Assembly: GCA_016946835.1 (NCBI GenBank)
Contig: JACVTC010000028.1
Location: forward strand, 1,342,501 to 1,395,000
Direction of reading: 5' to 3'
DNA: 52,500 nt
From: Neocallimastix lanati (nom. inval.)
Lineage: Eukaryota; Neocallimastigomycota; Neocallimastigomycetes; Neocallimastigales; Neocallimastigaceae
Shown piece by piece: positions 41,462 through 52,500 of the stretch (positions are counted from its first letter, which is position 1; each line of letters begins with the position of its first letter). Below the pieces are notes generated by a model that did not search any database, was not told the DNA's origin, and worked only from the letters and a program-made list of their open reading frames with translations. The translations under genes and the position numbers were made by a program.

Positions 41462-42834
41462 TATAAATAAATTTATTTCAATATAACTTTTTAAAAAAAA
41501 AAAAAAAAAAAAAAACTATCAACGGTATATATATATAAGATATAAGATAAATAAGTAATCATACAATGGTGGCTTGATTTTATTCTTTAATTCTTCAGCA
41601 GATGTAATTTCTTCCTCTTCCTCCATATAATATGGTTCTAAATCATCATCATCATCATCGGTTTCTTCTTCACTACTGTTATCGTATGTTATATCTATAT
41701 AATATTATTCAATTGAAATATTAACTTTTGTATATTTAAAAATAATATATTAAAAATAATTTATAAAATAACTATTTACCTAATTCACTAACTATTTCAT
41801 CTGGATTTTCGTCTTCACTAAAATCGTCTTGCTTATAATTATTATTATCAATTGTATTATTGTCATCATCATCTTCTTCAATTTGATCATTAAGGTTATT
41901 TGTAATAAGTTCAGAATGTTCCTGAGCGTATGTTTCAAGATTTTCTTTAACTAAAGATCTTAAAAATATAATTTCATCCGTTTCAGTTAATTCGAAATCC
42001 AATTTCCTTTCAGTTCTATTAAGTTTTTCTGAAAAAGATTCTGCTATAACCTAACAAAAAAATACAAATTAAATAATATATAAATTATTAAAAGTATAAA
42101 TTATAAAAAATAAAAATGAATTTAATTACTATTTACATATTATATTAGAAATTAATAGCATTCAAATAAATATTTACCATTCCATATGTTCTGATATCAT
42201 ATTTAGTACTTTCTAAATATTTACCTACACCTTTTAAAAATTTAATTTCGATATCTGTTTGTGAAAAATCTTCTTGATTTAAATAACTTAAACATATTAA
42301 TATTCCATATGTAATATCTTTTTAAATAAAAAAAAAAAAAAAAAAAACACATTAATATATATAGATATATATATATAGATATTTAATTAGCTATTTTATT
42401 AAGTACTTCATAATTTTAAATTTACTTTGATGTTGAAGCTTCGAAGCATTATTCATAAAATAACTATCTAGCCAAGTATTTATAAAGTTCTGTAGTATAG
42501 ATATTAATGAAATAGCTATATTTATATAAATTATAATATAATAATAATAATTATAAAATTATATTAATAAAAATATTATATATCATTTATATATGCACTA
42601 CTATAAAATATTTACAACTAAATTTATCAAAATGAAGTTTATAAAAGAAGTAAATTAGAACTTTTAAAATTTCAACATTATAAGTTTTTCTAACTAAAAA
42701 CTTTGTTCCTAATAGAAACTGTAATGACGGGCAAATATTTATTATATCCTTACAAAGTTCATAAATAAATAATGAATTTTTCAATAGATTTTCTTTGTAT
42801 TATTACCAAATTGTTATATATATTTATAGAAAAA

Positions 42835-42889
<55 letters not shown>

Positions 42890-42934
42890 CATTTAGATAC
42901 CTAATTATTATAAAATATAATATATTATTTTAAT

Positions 42935-42978
<44 letters not shown>

Positions 42979-44416
42979 ATTATCTTTTGTTTGTTGAAAC
43001 TGCTTAATTATAAAATCAAATAATTTTTCTAATTCAACCATATTAAGACTTCTAATTAAACAGGAAATAACATTTTTATATGAAGAATCTTTAATTCTTT
43101 TTTTCATATCGCAATACAATGGTTCAGCAATTGCATCTATTAATATCATGATATATATATATATATTAAATAAATTATCAATAATATGACCTAAATATTA
43201 TGATAGATATAAAATATTTACCTGTTTTACCAAGTCTAAATAATTTTGAAATTAACATTTCTAATCTTTGAATTTTATCTGTTGTATTTAAATATAAAAT
43301 GATTACAATAATTTAAAATATTAATTTTTAAATTTTTTATAGTTAACATAATATATAATTAGATAATTAGTAACTTCAAAAGCCAATTCAAATTCAAATT
43401 CAAATTCAAATTCAAATTCAAATTCAAATTCAAATTCAAATTCAAATTCAAATTCAAATTCAAATTCAAATTCAAATTCAAATTCAAATTCAAATTCAAA
43501 TTCAAAAAAAAAAAAAAAAAAAAAAAAGAATATATATATATATATATATGTGTACATTTTTCAAATTCTTTTTGACTTGATATTAAAATTATTGCTTGAG
43601 ATATTTCTAAACCAATTTTCTTAAAATAGTTGCTAAAATTATAATGCAAGGCAATATAATTTTTATTAATTAATAAAAGTTAAAATTTATATTATCTTAT
43701 AAATTTATTACATAATTTTTATTTTATTTTATTTTTTTTTTTTATTATTTTTATTATTTTTTTTTTTTTAAAAGAAAAGAAAAGGAAAAAAAAAAATACT
43801 TTTCGAGAAAAAAATTGTTAGTTTCAAGTTTATATATTGAGACCATTTTATCTGGCAAGAATGATATCAATTGAATATATTGAGACCATAGAGAATCATC
43901 TAATTCTTTTTTAATATTCAAAAAATTAGAAACTGTATTATATTTTAAAAATTTTTCTAGAAATTTTGTCATATTTTCCATAATAAAATTATGTTCTTTA
44001 AGTGAAATATGATGTACAATAACATAAAATGAACGATGAATGAAATATTCATAAGATTCTACATTCTTTTCTGGAATAAAATAATTTTCAAAAAGTTGTT
44101 TTTTCTCTTCCTGTGAAAAACAAGGATACCAATTAACACACACATATTCAATAATAAATTCGAGGAAATGTTGATAAAATGAATTGACAAATTCCATTCT
44201 TGCTTCATTATATTCGTTTTGTGTTATAGAATTAAAATATTTGAACTTATTCAAATTTAATGAAGATTGTTCAATAAAGAGCATATATGGTTCCTTTAGT
44301 GCATTTTTTACTATTTCAATATCATTATTTTTTGGATATTTAATATCATATTCAATTAAATTAAAAGCTTTTGTCAACTTTTGACGAATATTTTTTATAA
44401 CATTTGATTCAACCAT
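39508..44416 (-). CDS. TELO2/Tel2 homologue, TTT complex subunit, 917 aa, 15 exons
   Basis: Exons (5' to 3'): 44416-43800, 43632-43556, 43278-43222, 43136-42978, 42792-42602, 42489-42426, 42317-42178, 42050-41780, 41694-41565, 41266-41154, 41030-40901, 40776-40399, 40210-40122, 40012-39788, 39620-39508. All introns are GT..AG and phases close over 918 codons. Tel2 with Tti1 and Tti2 acts as an Hsp90/R2TP co-chaperone that matures the PIKK kinases (ATM, ATR, mTOR and others). Best landmarks against human TELO2 are ITYGILICLSYL and RTYGMVIAESF in the middle, ICEQFYQKNYNLSQRFIMLNAL, YFFFPLIGKFD and LLLERLILTLG near the end. An acidic stretch (exons 8-9: SSEEETDDDDDD then LEPYYM) sits where the human protein has its CK2-phosphorylated R2TP-binding site. 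It is longer than human TELO2 (837 aa). The junction after exon 5 was chosen by phase and alignment; two other GT sites lie just upstream. Confidence 0.92.
43386..43505. repeat. (TTCAAA)n hexanucleotide array in TELO2 intron 2
   Basis: About 20 perfect units, followed by an A-run of about 22 and an AT run. It is multiple of three, so it opens frames as Glu-Phe or Asn-Leu repeats on the minus strand. It is flanked by good splice sites at 43555 and 43279 and is therefore intronic. Confidence 0.95.
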
Positions 44417-44918
44417 ATTCCAATTATTTTTATTAAGATCTTGAAATATTCAATTTTAATTATTAGTATTACTATTATTATTGTTGTTATTGTTGTTATT
44501 TTCTTATTTTAATTGTTATAATTATTATTGATATATTTTTTTTTAATTATAATTTTATATAATAATATATATAATAATTTATAATAAAATAAGTTTTTGT
44601 GTATATCTTAACATAGAAAAATAAAGAATAAAATTTAATTTAAAGATAAATTTTTATTCGTAAAGATTTATATTAAATTTTTAATATATCCATTATTCAT
44701 GTCATTTTTTTTTTTTTTTTTTTTGTTTTAATAAAATCAAATATTAAATTTGTAAAAAAAAATTGTTAATAAATGAAAAATTAATAAACTTCAATACATC
44801 TACTTATATATATTCATATTTTTTTTTTTTCTTGAAAGAAAAAAAAAAGAAATATTAATATATAATATATTTATTTCTAAATTTTTAGATGACCATATAA
44901 AATAAAATATAATAATAA
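44417..44918. promoter_or_regulatory. Divergent promoter region of TELO2 and the 44.9-kb gene
   Basis: About 500 bp separate the two start codons on opposite strands, so the promoters overlap or are shared. It is A/T-rich with ATT and GTT repeats next to TELO2 and a T-run at about 44706-44724. No specific factor site can be named. Confidence 0.5.
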
Positions 44919-46899
44919 ATGAGTTTAAATAATAATATTTCAAATACAGAGAAAGATTGTATATATTAAATTTATTTTATAAATAAAATCTCAATTAAAA
45001 AAAAAAAGTATATTGAATCTTTATTAATATTCCTTTATAAAACTATAAGTAAATAATTTAAATAGTCCATTATCTCTAGAAGAATTAAAATCTTTAATAA
45101 AAAATCTAGGAAAGTCAATAAATAGAACAGAAGGTAAAATAAATTTTAAAAATTAAATCTTATTATTAAATCAAATTTCTAAATAATTCTTTTAAATTGT
45201 ATAATATTTAATTATCTAATTTTAAAATTTCATAATAAATTATTTAATAATAGATATTAATAATAGATATGAGAGTGAGGATGATGATTCAAAATATAAT
45301 TTCAAATCTTCAAATTATTATAAAAATAAAAATAAAAAATTATCAACTTTGAGTAATACAATAAAAATTACACATTTGAATAGTAAAATCTTTAAAACCA
45401 GGAATTCTTTTAATGAATCAGATTCATCCGAAAGTAATGAAGGTATAAATATATTTATATATATGAAATCTAAAAATAACTAATAAAATACTAATATGAA
45501 ATTATAAATTTAATATCAAAGTAAAAAAAACGGAATTAATATCATTTGAAGAATTGAAGCAATTAGTAAGCAAAGTTGGAAAAACATACCACAATGCAAT
45601 ACATAATAGTGAAGGTTATTATTTTTATTTTTATTCAACCTCATTTTATAATTATCATTATTATTATTTTTAATATATTTAATAATTATTAATATTATTC
45701 ATAATAATTATATAATGTTGTAAATACATAATTATTAATTATTGTTAATTATTTGCTATAATTTTGTTATAATTATTATTTTAAAAGAAAATGGTATAAA
45801 CACTTATCTTGAGAATGAAAATAATGGAAATGATCTTGCAAATGGTTATATAAATAGTGAAAGAAAAAACATCATAGATGATTATTATAAAAAAGAAGAT
45901 AAAAGTAACTCCGATGATAACACTAATAATGAATATAACCATGATTATGATGATCATGGACGATACAATAAGGATTATAATCGTGATAACGACAGGCGGT
46001 ATAATAGAGATTATAATCGTGTTGATAACAGAAGAAATAATAGAGATTATGATGATCGTGATGATGATAGACGATATAATAAAAATTATAATCGTGATGA
46101 TGATAGACGGTATAATAAAGATTATGATCGTGATGATGACAGACGGTATAATAAAGAGTATGATCGTGATGATGACAGACGGTATAATAAAGATTATGAT
46201 CGTGATGATGACAAATGGTATAATAAAGAGTATGATCGTGATGATGACAGACGGTATAATAGAGGTTATGATCGTGATGATGACAGACGTTATAATAGAG
46301 GTTATGATCGTAATGATGACAGACGGTATAATAGAGATTATGATCGTGATGATGATAGACGGTATAATAGAGATTACGACCGTGATGATAATAGAAGATC
46401 TAAAAGAAATTATGATTATAATAGGGATGGTGATAGAAATAATAGATTTAATAAAGATTATGATGATGAAGATAATTATCGATATAAAAATAAAGACAAG
46501 AAAAAAAGAAAAAATAAGCATTCGAAATCAAAATCATCTTTCTTTAGTGGAGGTACAAAGGATAATCCTAATTCAATTGAAATTTCAAAATTTAATAAAC
46601 TATTCTCCAGATCACGAAGTCCAGAAGATTCTTCATTAATGAAAAAAGATCGTAATACAAGTATATTAAACGATTTCCTCAAAGACGGAAATTCAGTTAG
46701 CAATGAAAATTCAGAAAATAACTCATCAAATGATAATAGAAAAGAATACGAGATAGATAATAATACTATTACTACTACTACTACTACTACTACTAATACT
46801 AATACTAATACTACCACCATTAACAATAATAATAATAATAATAATAATAAAGATGATGATGATGACGATGATAGTTTGCCAGAGTATGACGACCTATAA
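44919..46899 (+). CDS. Unrecognised charged repeat protein, five exons, first exon uncertain
   Basis: Sure exons are 45066-45133, 45254-45442, 45522-45614 and 45788-46899, all phase 1 with GT..AG introns (about 487 aa). Exon 1 is proposed at 44919-44958 (MSLNNNISNTEKD), but its phase does not fit exon 2, so the start or an extra micro-exon is unresolved. Exons 2 and 4 carry related motifs: LEELKSLIKNLGKSINRTE and FEELKQLVSKVGKTYHNAI. The middle is about a dozen tandem copies of a 12-residue unit like DRDDDRRYNKDY. A basic KKKRKNKHSKSKSS and an SRSRSPED stretch follow, then Ser/Asn- and Thr/Asn-runs and an acidic tail (DDDDDDDSLPEYDDL). The RD-type repeats and SRSRS recall nuclear RNA-processing proteins, but no RNA-binding fold is seen. 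Function unknown. Confidence 0.75.
45955..46400 (+). repeat. In-frame 36-bp tandem repeat in coding sequence
   Basis: About 12 units of GATGATGACAGACGGTATAA-like sequence, 36 bp each, code for the dodecapeptide repeat. Some units differ by synonymous or conservative changes (Lys/Arg, Asp/Glu/Gly). Because the period is a multiple of three, the antisense strand is open too and gives a false 246-residue Ile-rich frame. Confidence 0.9.
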
Positions 46900-47200
46900 T
46901 TAAAATATAATAAATTCTATAGTTTTAGGGGTGATAAGATTATTGTTAATAGCTAATCATGTTTCATTTATATTTTAAATTACCTATCTTTATATTATTT
47001 TATATTATTTATTTTGAATTTATATATATGTACATATTAAATAATATAACTAATTATGTCAAATATATTATGACACAACAATATATAATAATATAAAATA
47101 TTTATTAATTATAATTATTCTTATATTTTTTAATATATTTTATTATTTATTTATTTTTTGTTGTTGTTATTATTATTATTATTATTATATATATATATCG

Positions 47201-47232
<32 letters not shown>

Positions 47233-47783
47233 AATTTATTTATTTATATAAAACTTATATAAAAATTAAAATTAAAAATAAGAAAATTCCAAGTTTTAAA
47301 TTAAAAACATATAGAAAAAATTAAAAAATCTAAATATTTTTTAAATAAATGAAAAAACTTTTATTATGATAAATGTTTGATTTTAAAATATAGTTGATTA
47401 AAAAAAAATTCAATGATTATATGAATATTTTTGAAAATAAAAAAGATTTAACAAGAAAAAGATAAAATGAAAAATAAAATGAAATAAAAATTAAATAAAA
47501 AACTAAAATATAATAAATATTAATAATTTTAGATATATTAAATATTATTGAAATGAATAATTTATACTATATTAAGTAAAAAAAATTGATAATAAAATTA
47601 TTATACAAGAAAGCATATTAAAAAATATAGATATATATTTTCGGTATTAACTCTTTAAAATTGTAAAAAGAAATAGTTTTTTTTTTTTTTTTTTTTTTGA
47701 TTTTTTGTTGTTGTTGTTGTTGTTACTATTATTATTATTGATGAATTTTTTTGTATTTTATTTTATGTACATATTTAATTTAT
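46900..47783. other. Shared 3' region of two convergent genes
   Basis: A/T low complexity with ATT, TATA and TTG repeats and T-runs (about 47217-47232 and 47679-47698). Nothing coding is visible. Both flanking genes end into it. Confidence 0.75.
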
Positions 47784-50388
47784 TTACATGACTTTTAGCG
47801 CTTTTAATCTCATTCTACAACCTCCCATTTGTTTTTCAACTTCATCTAATTTTTCTTCAAGTAATTCTTTTCTCTTTCTATTTGTTGATGGTACTTTAAC
47901 ATATTCAGCTTGTAATTGATCCTATATTTGGATTATAAGTTTTTTATTATTTAATATATTTAAAGGAAATAATTAAATATACATAATTTATAAATATTAT
48001 TACTATTAAATTTGATTAATAAACTTTATTTTTACCTTTCTTAAAGTTAATGACCGTAATAAAGTTTCTAATTCGTCCGGAGACATTTTGGTTAAAGTAT
48101 CCAAATAACTGGTACCAGTAACGATATTTGAAGAATTTGCTGGAATTTTAGTTTGATTATCATATGAACTTTTATCCCTTGAGTATCTTTTTGGACTATT
48201 GGAATATGATGAAAATTCTGGTGTGGAATTAGATGCGCTTTCCAATCCATAATTTGAATTAGAATATTCCTCAAACATTTTGTCTTTATTGTTAGAATTT
48301 ATATATGATCGTTCATTTATATTTCTGAGTGAAGAATGAATACTTGATTGATAAAGATCATTACCAACACTTGATGTTGTGGACCATTTAATATTTTTAA
48401 GATCTGTAGTCGAACTAGAAGTTCTCAAATTCTTAGGAACTGAAAATGATGAAAATGGAGCAAGATTCTTACGAATTTTTGAATAATCATTCATCATTAA
48501 ATCATTATATGAACCCTAATTATTAATTATAATAAAAATAAAAGTAATGTTAAATATTTAATATATACTTAATTAAAGATAATTATTTATTTATATAATG
48601 CTTATTATATATCATATTTATTAATTCATTCATTTATTACAATTTTTTAACAATTTATATAAAAATATTAAAAATATATTTATTATTAAAAATATATTTG
48701 TTATAAGATACAAAATAAATTATACCATTGTATTATCTTTATTAGGTATTGGTGCTTTAATTTGGGTATTTAGTTTTCCTATTGGTGGATTAAACTGCAA
48801 ATTCTATTAAATTTTAAGAATAATTAAAAATTGATAGTCAGTATAATAAAAATAAATAGGGTTAGGAATAAATAAGTAAAAATAATAATTATTCTATTGT
48901 TCATATTATATTTATTTTATCTATTTTTCAATTTACTCTTAATTCAGTTCTAATTCTATTGTTTTCGGAAGATAATTTATTATTTTGCTCCATTAAATTT
49001 CTAATGCGTCTTCCAAAGAGTGATAATTCAGATTCACATTGATCATTTTTACTCTAGGAAAAGAAAAAAATTTATATAAAAGTAAAATTTTAAAAAATAA
49101 ATATTAAGATTTATATATACATATCAATGTAATATATAATAATAAATAGATTATTAATAAATTAAAAATAAATTACTCTTTCTTCACTTAATAGTTGTTT
49201 AAGTTCATTATATTCATTTTCAAATACGTCTTGGACAGATTTCATCCTATTAATTTCATTTATGTATTCTAAATATATTTACATATATTGAATTTATTTT
49301 TATAAATTTTTTTTTTTCATATTTATATTTATTACAGTCAAATATATATGAAAATTTAATGTATTAATTAATAAATTTATGTCATTTAAAAAAAAATTAA
49401 GTATGTATTTATGTATTAAATGACTAAAAAATAATTACCATTGTTCTTTTGAATTATATCTTGCATTTGATTTACCATATTCTCAGATTCTTCTTTATAA
49501 TATTGTTCTTTTGATTCATCAATTTTTTTTGTTTCTTCTTCTAATACTTTATTTAATTGTATTAAATGTTTATTTTCCTTCTTTAAATCATCATTAATTT
49601 GCATTAATTCTTCATCTGTTTCTTTTAGCATATGATTTTCATGAAGTATTTCTTCATTTGACCGTTTTAAATCAATATAATAATGTTCTAATTCTTTATA
49701 CTTTTTTGAAAGTAAATTAAAATCTGTTTCCAATTGATTATATTTATTCTGACTTTCTTTTAATTGATAAAGTGTTTCTTGATAAACTCTTTTATTTTGA
49801 GACTCTTCTTGCTTATTATTTTTTAAATTTTCCTCCATTTCAATGATATAATTTTTTAATTGAATATTTTCCTTATAATCTTTTGTTTGAATTTCCTTTA
49901 TATTTTTAAATTCATTTTTCCAATTAATGCGTTCAATTTCTACTTGATCTTGGAAACAATCAAATTCTTTTTGTAATTGAGCTCTTTCATCATCAGAAAA
50001 AGCTAATGAATCCCTAAGTTGATTAATAATATTTCTAGCTTGAACTAAATCCTTGGTTAATCGAGCTATCTTTTCTTCATCTGAATTAATACCAATTAAA
50101 CTTTCAGCAATTTGTTGTTGTAACTCTTGTTTTGATATAGTTGGGGATAGTATATTATTTGATTTCTTAGTTTTATAAGTATTCTCACTAAATTTAAAAT
50201 ATTTGTTCAAATTATTAACATTTGTTATATCTGTATTCATAGCTTCATCAATTTTATTATTATCATTTAATAAATATTGACGTTGTTTTGAATCTAATTC
50301 TGAAAAAAAAATAATTTATAATGTATTAGTTGATTTGATTCATTTTTCTTTTTATATTATTCTAATTCTATACTAAAGAGTGAATAAC

Positions 50389-50461
<73 letters not shown>

Positions 50462-51380
50462 TTTTGCTTACCTTGTAATTTTAATGAATTTCTTTTATTG
50501 GATGGTGAATTCATATAATTTTTATCTTTTGCATCCATATTTATTATTTCATGTTCAATTCTTATTTTATCTTTCTTTTGATCACTCATTTTTCTTTGAA
50601 GATAGTTTAAATGAATATTATTCTCATCATTTTGATTATCAACATTACCATTGTAATACATTGAATTATCATTATTTATTAATTCTGTCTCAGTAAAGTC
50701 TATCGGTGATGTAAATTCCAACGTTGGATTGATATTAGTATTATCTTTATCTTCGTAAGTATATTTTAACAGTTCATTTTCATCTTCCCCAGAATTTTTC
50801 CTTTCTGAAACTGGTAAAAATACCGAATTTGATGGTAATAAATCAATATGTTTATTACAACTTAAAATATTTTGAGGAAGAATAGTATTTGATACATATT
50901 CATTTGTTTTTGGCATTAAAATTGGAAGTGATTCTGGTGTTTTTGGATCATTCGAATTGTAATTATTTTTATTATTATTAATATTTTTTCTTATGGGATA
51001 TTTCATAGTATTAACTTCATAATTATTTATTAAATCATTATTATTGTCATCTTTTACGTTTTCTTTCTCATTATACCGAGAAATTGATTTTCTATTTGAT
51101 GATACTACTTTTTCATTTTTGGTACTATTTTTCTTGGATGAAATATTATTAATATTTTTTATCATATCATTTTCATTATTATTATTAATTCTATAACTTT
51201 GAACCGATGATTCTTCAATATTTTGATATTCTCTCATTTCAGAATCATTATTTATATTTTCATTTTCCATTAATTTATAATTATTCTCATTATTTATTTT
51301 TTCACCCATATCATTTTGATAATTTCCTGTTTCTTCTTTTTTAAAATTTGATTCAATAATATTGTCATTTATAATTTCTA

Positions 51381-51465
<85 letters not shown>

Positions 51466-52500
51466 TTGTTTATATTTATTGTCATTGTCATTTGGTGTAA
51501 TTAGTTGATTAAAATTAGTAGTATTTGCTAGTGCTTCATAATTTTGATCTTTTAATTTCTGCGTCATTTCATTATACATTTTCGATACGTATTCTTTTTT
51601 ATTTTCATCATCATCTTCTTCCGAGGTTGTGGATATGATATTATTATTTACACCATTCGGTTCATTCATAATTTTATTATCATTGGTATTGATGGTATGT
51701 TTTTCTTCAACTTCTTTACCTTTATTCTTATACTTTAGATTGCCATGATTGGATATTTGACCTTCATTCATTTTCAAAATATTTTTATGTTGTTTTTTAT
51801 TATGTAATTGTGGTACTTTTGAAACGCTTTGAGAAAAGAGCTGACGTATTTTTAACAATTTATTTTCCTTATTTTCTAAATTATTCGATTTCATAGTTGA
51901 AACATTTTTTTGTGGTGATTTTAATGGTGAATTTATTGCTGATTTTACTGGTGAGCTCACTGCCGATTCTACGGGTGAATATATTTCTGACTTTACTGGT
52001 GAGCTCATCGCCGATTTTACTGGTGAATATGTTTCTGATTTTACTGAAGATTTTACAGGTGATTTTACCGGTGAATTTATTGTTGATATGACGGGTAACT
52101 TTGATGGTGAATTTATTTCTAATTTCAAAGGTGATTTTAATGGTGATTTTAATGATGATTTTTTCGGTGATTTTGTTTGGGATTTTACTGGTGAGTTTAA
52201 CGGTGAATTAATTTCTAATCTTAATGGAGATTTTAATGGAGATTTTAAAGGGGATTTCACAGGTGAGTTCATTTCTAATTTAAATGATGATCTTAATGGT
52301 GATCTTAATGGGGATTTTAATATAGATTGTAATGATGATTGTATTGGAGATTGCAATTGTACTAGACCATCTTTTTCTAAATCCTGCCCTTGTAATATTG
52401 ATGGTGATGATCTATACTGTAATTGTGATTTTCCTAATATTGATAATTTATTTATTTGTTGAGATTCGGGTGCATTTATTAGTGGATTAATATTTTCCAA
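47784..52500 (-). CDS. Large coiled-coil protein with SPxKS repeats, 5' end beyond window
   Basis: Exons in the window: 52500-50472 (open at the edge), 50299-49439, 49268-49177, 49053-48937, 48803-48726, 48515-48036, 47921-47784. Phases close over 1265 codons (1264 aa seen). The N-terminal third has over 20 copies of SP[LV]KS, ideal proline-directed kinase sites with a following Lys, as in CDK targets. A poly-Asn run (about 51385-51464) and Asn-rich sequence follow. From exon 2 comes a long heptad coiled coil (EEKIARLTKDLVQARNIINQ through EENLKNNKQ to LIQLNKVLEEE) and a Ser-rich linker. The last two exons form a compact helical end: SPDELETLLRSLTLRK, then DQLQAEYVKVPSTNRKRK and LEEKLDEVEKQMGGCRMRLK. 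This end looks conserved but I cannot name its family. A mitotic or centrosomal scaffold is a reasonable inference. Antisense frames over the repeats are artefacts. Confidence 0.85.

Noticed and set aside
43321-43649. Glu-Phe and Asn-Leu repeat frames as coding in TELO2
   Set aside because: The array lies between good splice sites of TELO2 exons 2 and 3 and the spliced frame closes without it.
45955-46400. CRISPR-like array
   Set aside because: The 36-bp repeats are contiguous, have no unique spacers and lie in a spliced eukaryotic gene.
45781-46521. 246-codon minus-strand Ile-rich frame
   Set aside because: Antisense shadow of the 36-bp coding repeat; spans the exon 5 acceptor of the real gene.
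52088-52462. Plus-strand frame of Gly-Asp-Phe repeats
   Set aside because: Antisense of the SPxKS repeats.

Overview
This is a eukaryotic nuclear window with extreme A+T content. The genes have GT..AG introns and AAT-coded poly-Asn runs, and they sit in seas of A/T homopolymers and AAT or AAAT microsatellites. The mix points to a fungus: a GT17 glycosyltransferase, PEX5, TELO2, a LITAF-domain protein, a FLYWCH/MULE transposon and a Ty1/copia-type LTR element. The base composition best fits an anaerobic gut chytrid (Neocallimastigomycota). This lineage call is inference; a dictyostelid is the main alternative, but it fits the transposon content less well.

Layout. 1-2.7 kb is low-complexity A/T. 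2.7-6.3 kb is a decayed MULE DNA transposon: its ends are arrays of a roughly 15-bp module in opposite orientation, and inside is a minus-strand transposase pseudogene with an in-frame stop and homopolymer frameshifts. 6.3-9.4 kb holds worn coding debris on the minus strand, cut by long poly(dT). 9.4-17.8 kb is gene-free A/T with two long perfect hairpins. A two-exon orphan membrane protein lies at 17.8-18.9 kb. A 2.2-kb LTR element (197/196-bp LTRs, PBS, PPT) occupies 21.9-24.1 kb and sits inside an AAT microsatellite. A possible structured RNA on the minus strand lies at 24.8-24.9 kb. The GT17 gene is at 27.5-29.6 kb and a two-exon LITAF-domain gene at 31.2-32.0 kb. A G+C-elevated non-coding island lies at 33.5-34.2 kb.

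The right third is gene-dense. PEX5 (10 exons, 581 aa, plus) converges on TELO2 (15 exons, 917 aa, minus). TELO2 is divergent from a repeat-rich gene at 44.9-46.9 kb, which converges on a large coiled-coil protein gene running off the right edge (7 exons seen). I checked every exon junction by hand for GT..AG and phase. PEX5, TELO2, LITAF, the orphan and the coiled-coil gene close without any frameshift. Only the first exon of the 44.9-46.9 kb gene is unresolved.

The genes do not form one pathway. They are peroxisomal import (PEX5), PIKK maturation (TELO2), glycan synthesis (GT17), an endosomal membrane protein (LITAF), and proteins of unknown role. The most interesting items are the LTR element with a primer site matching an internal tRNA-Lys(CUU) segment, the possible structured RNA, the transposon end arrays, and a full PEX5 in what may be an anaerobic fungus.
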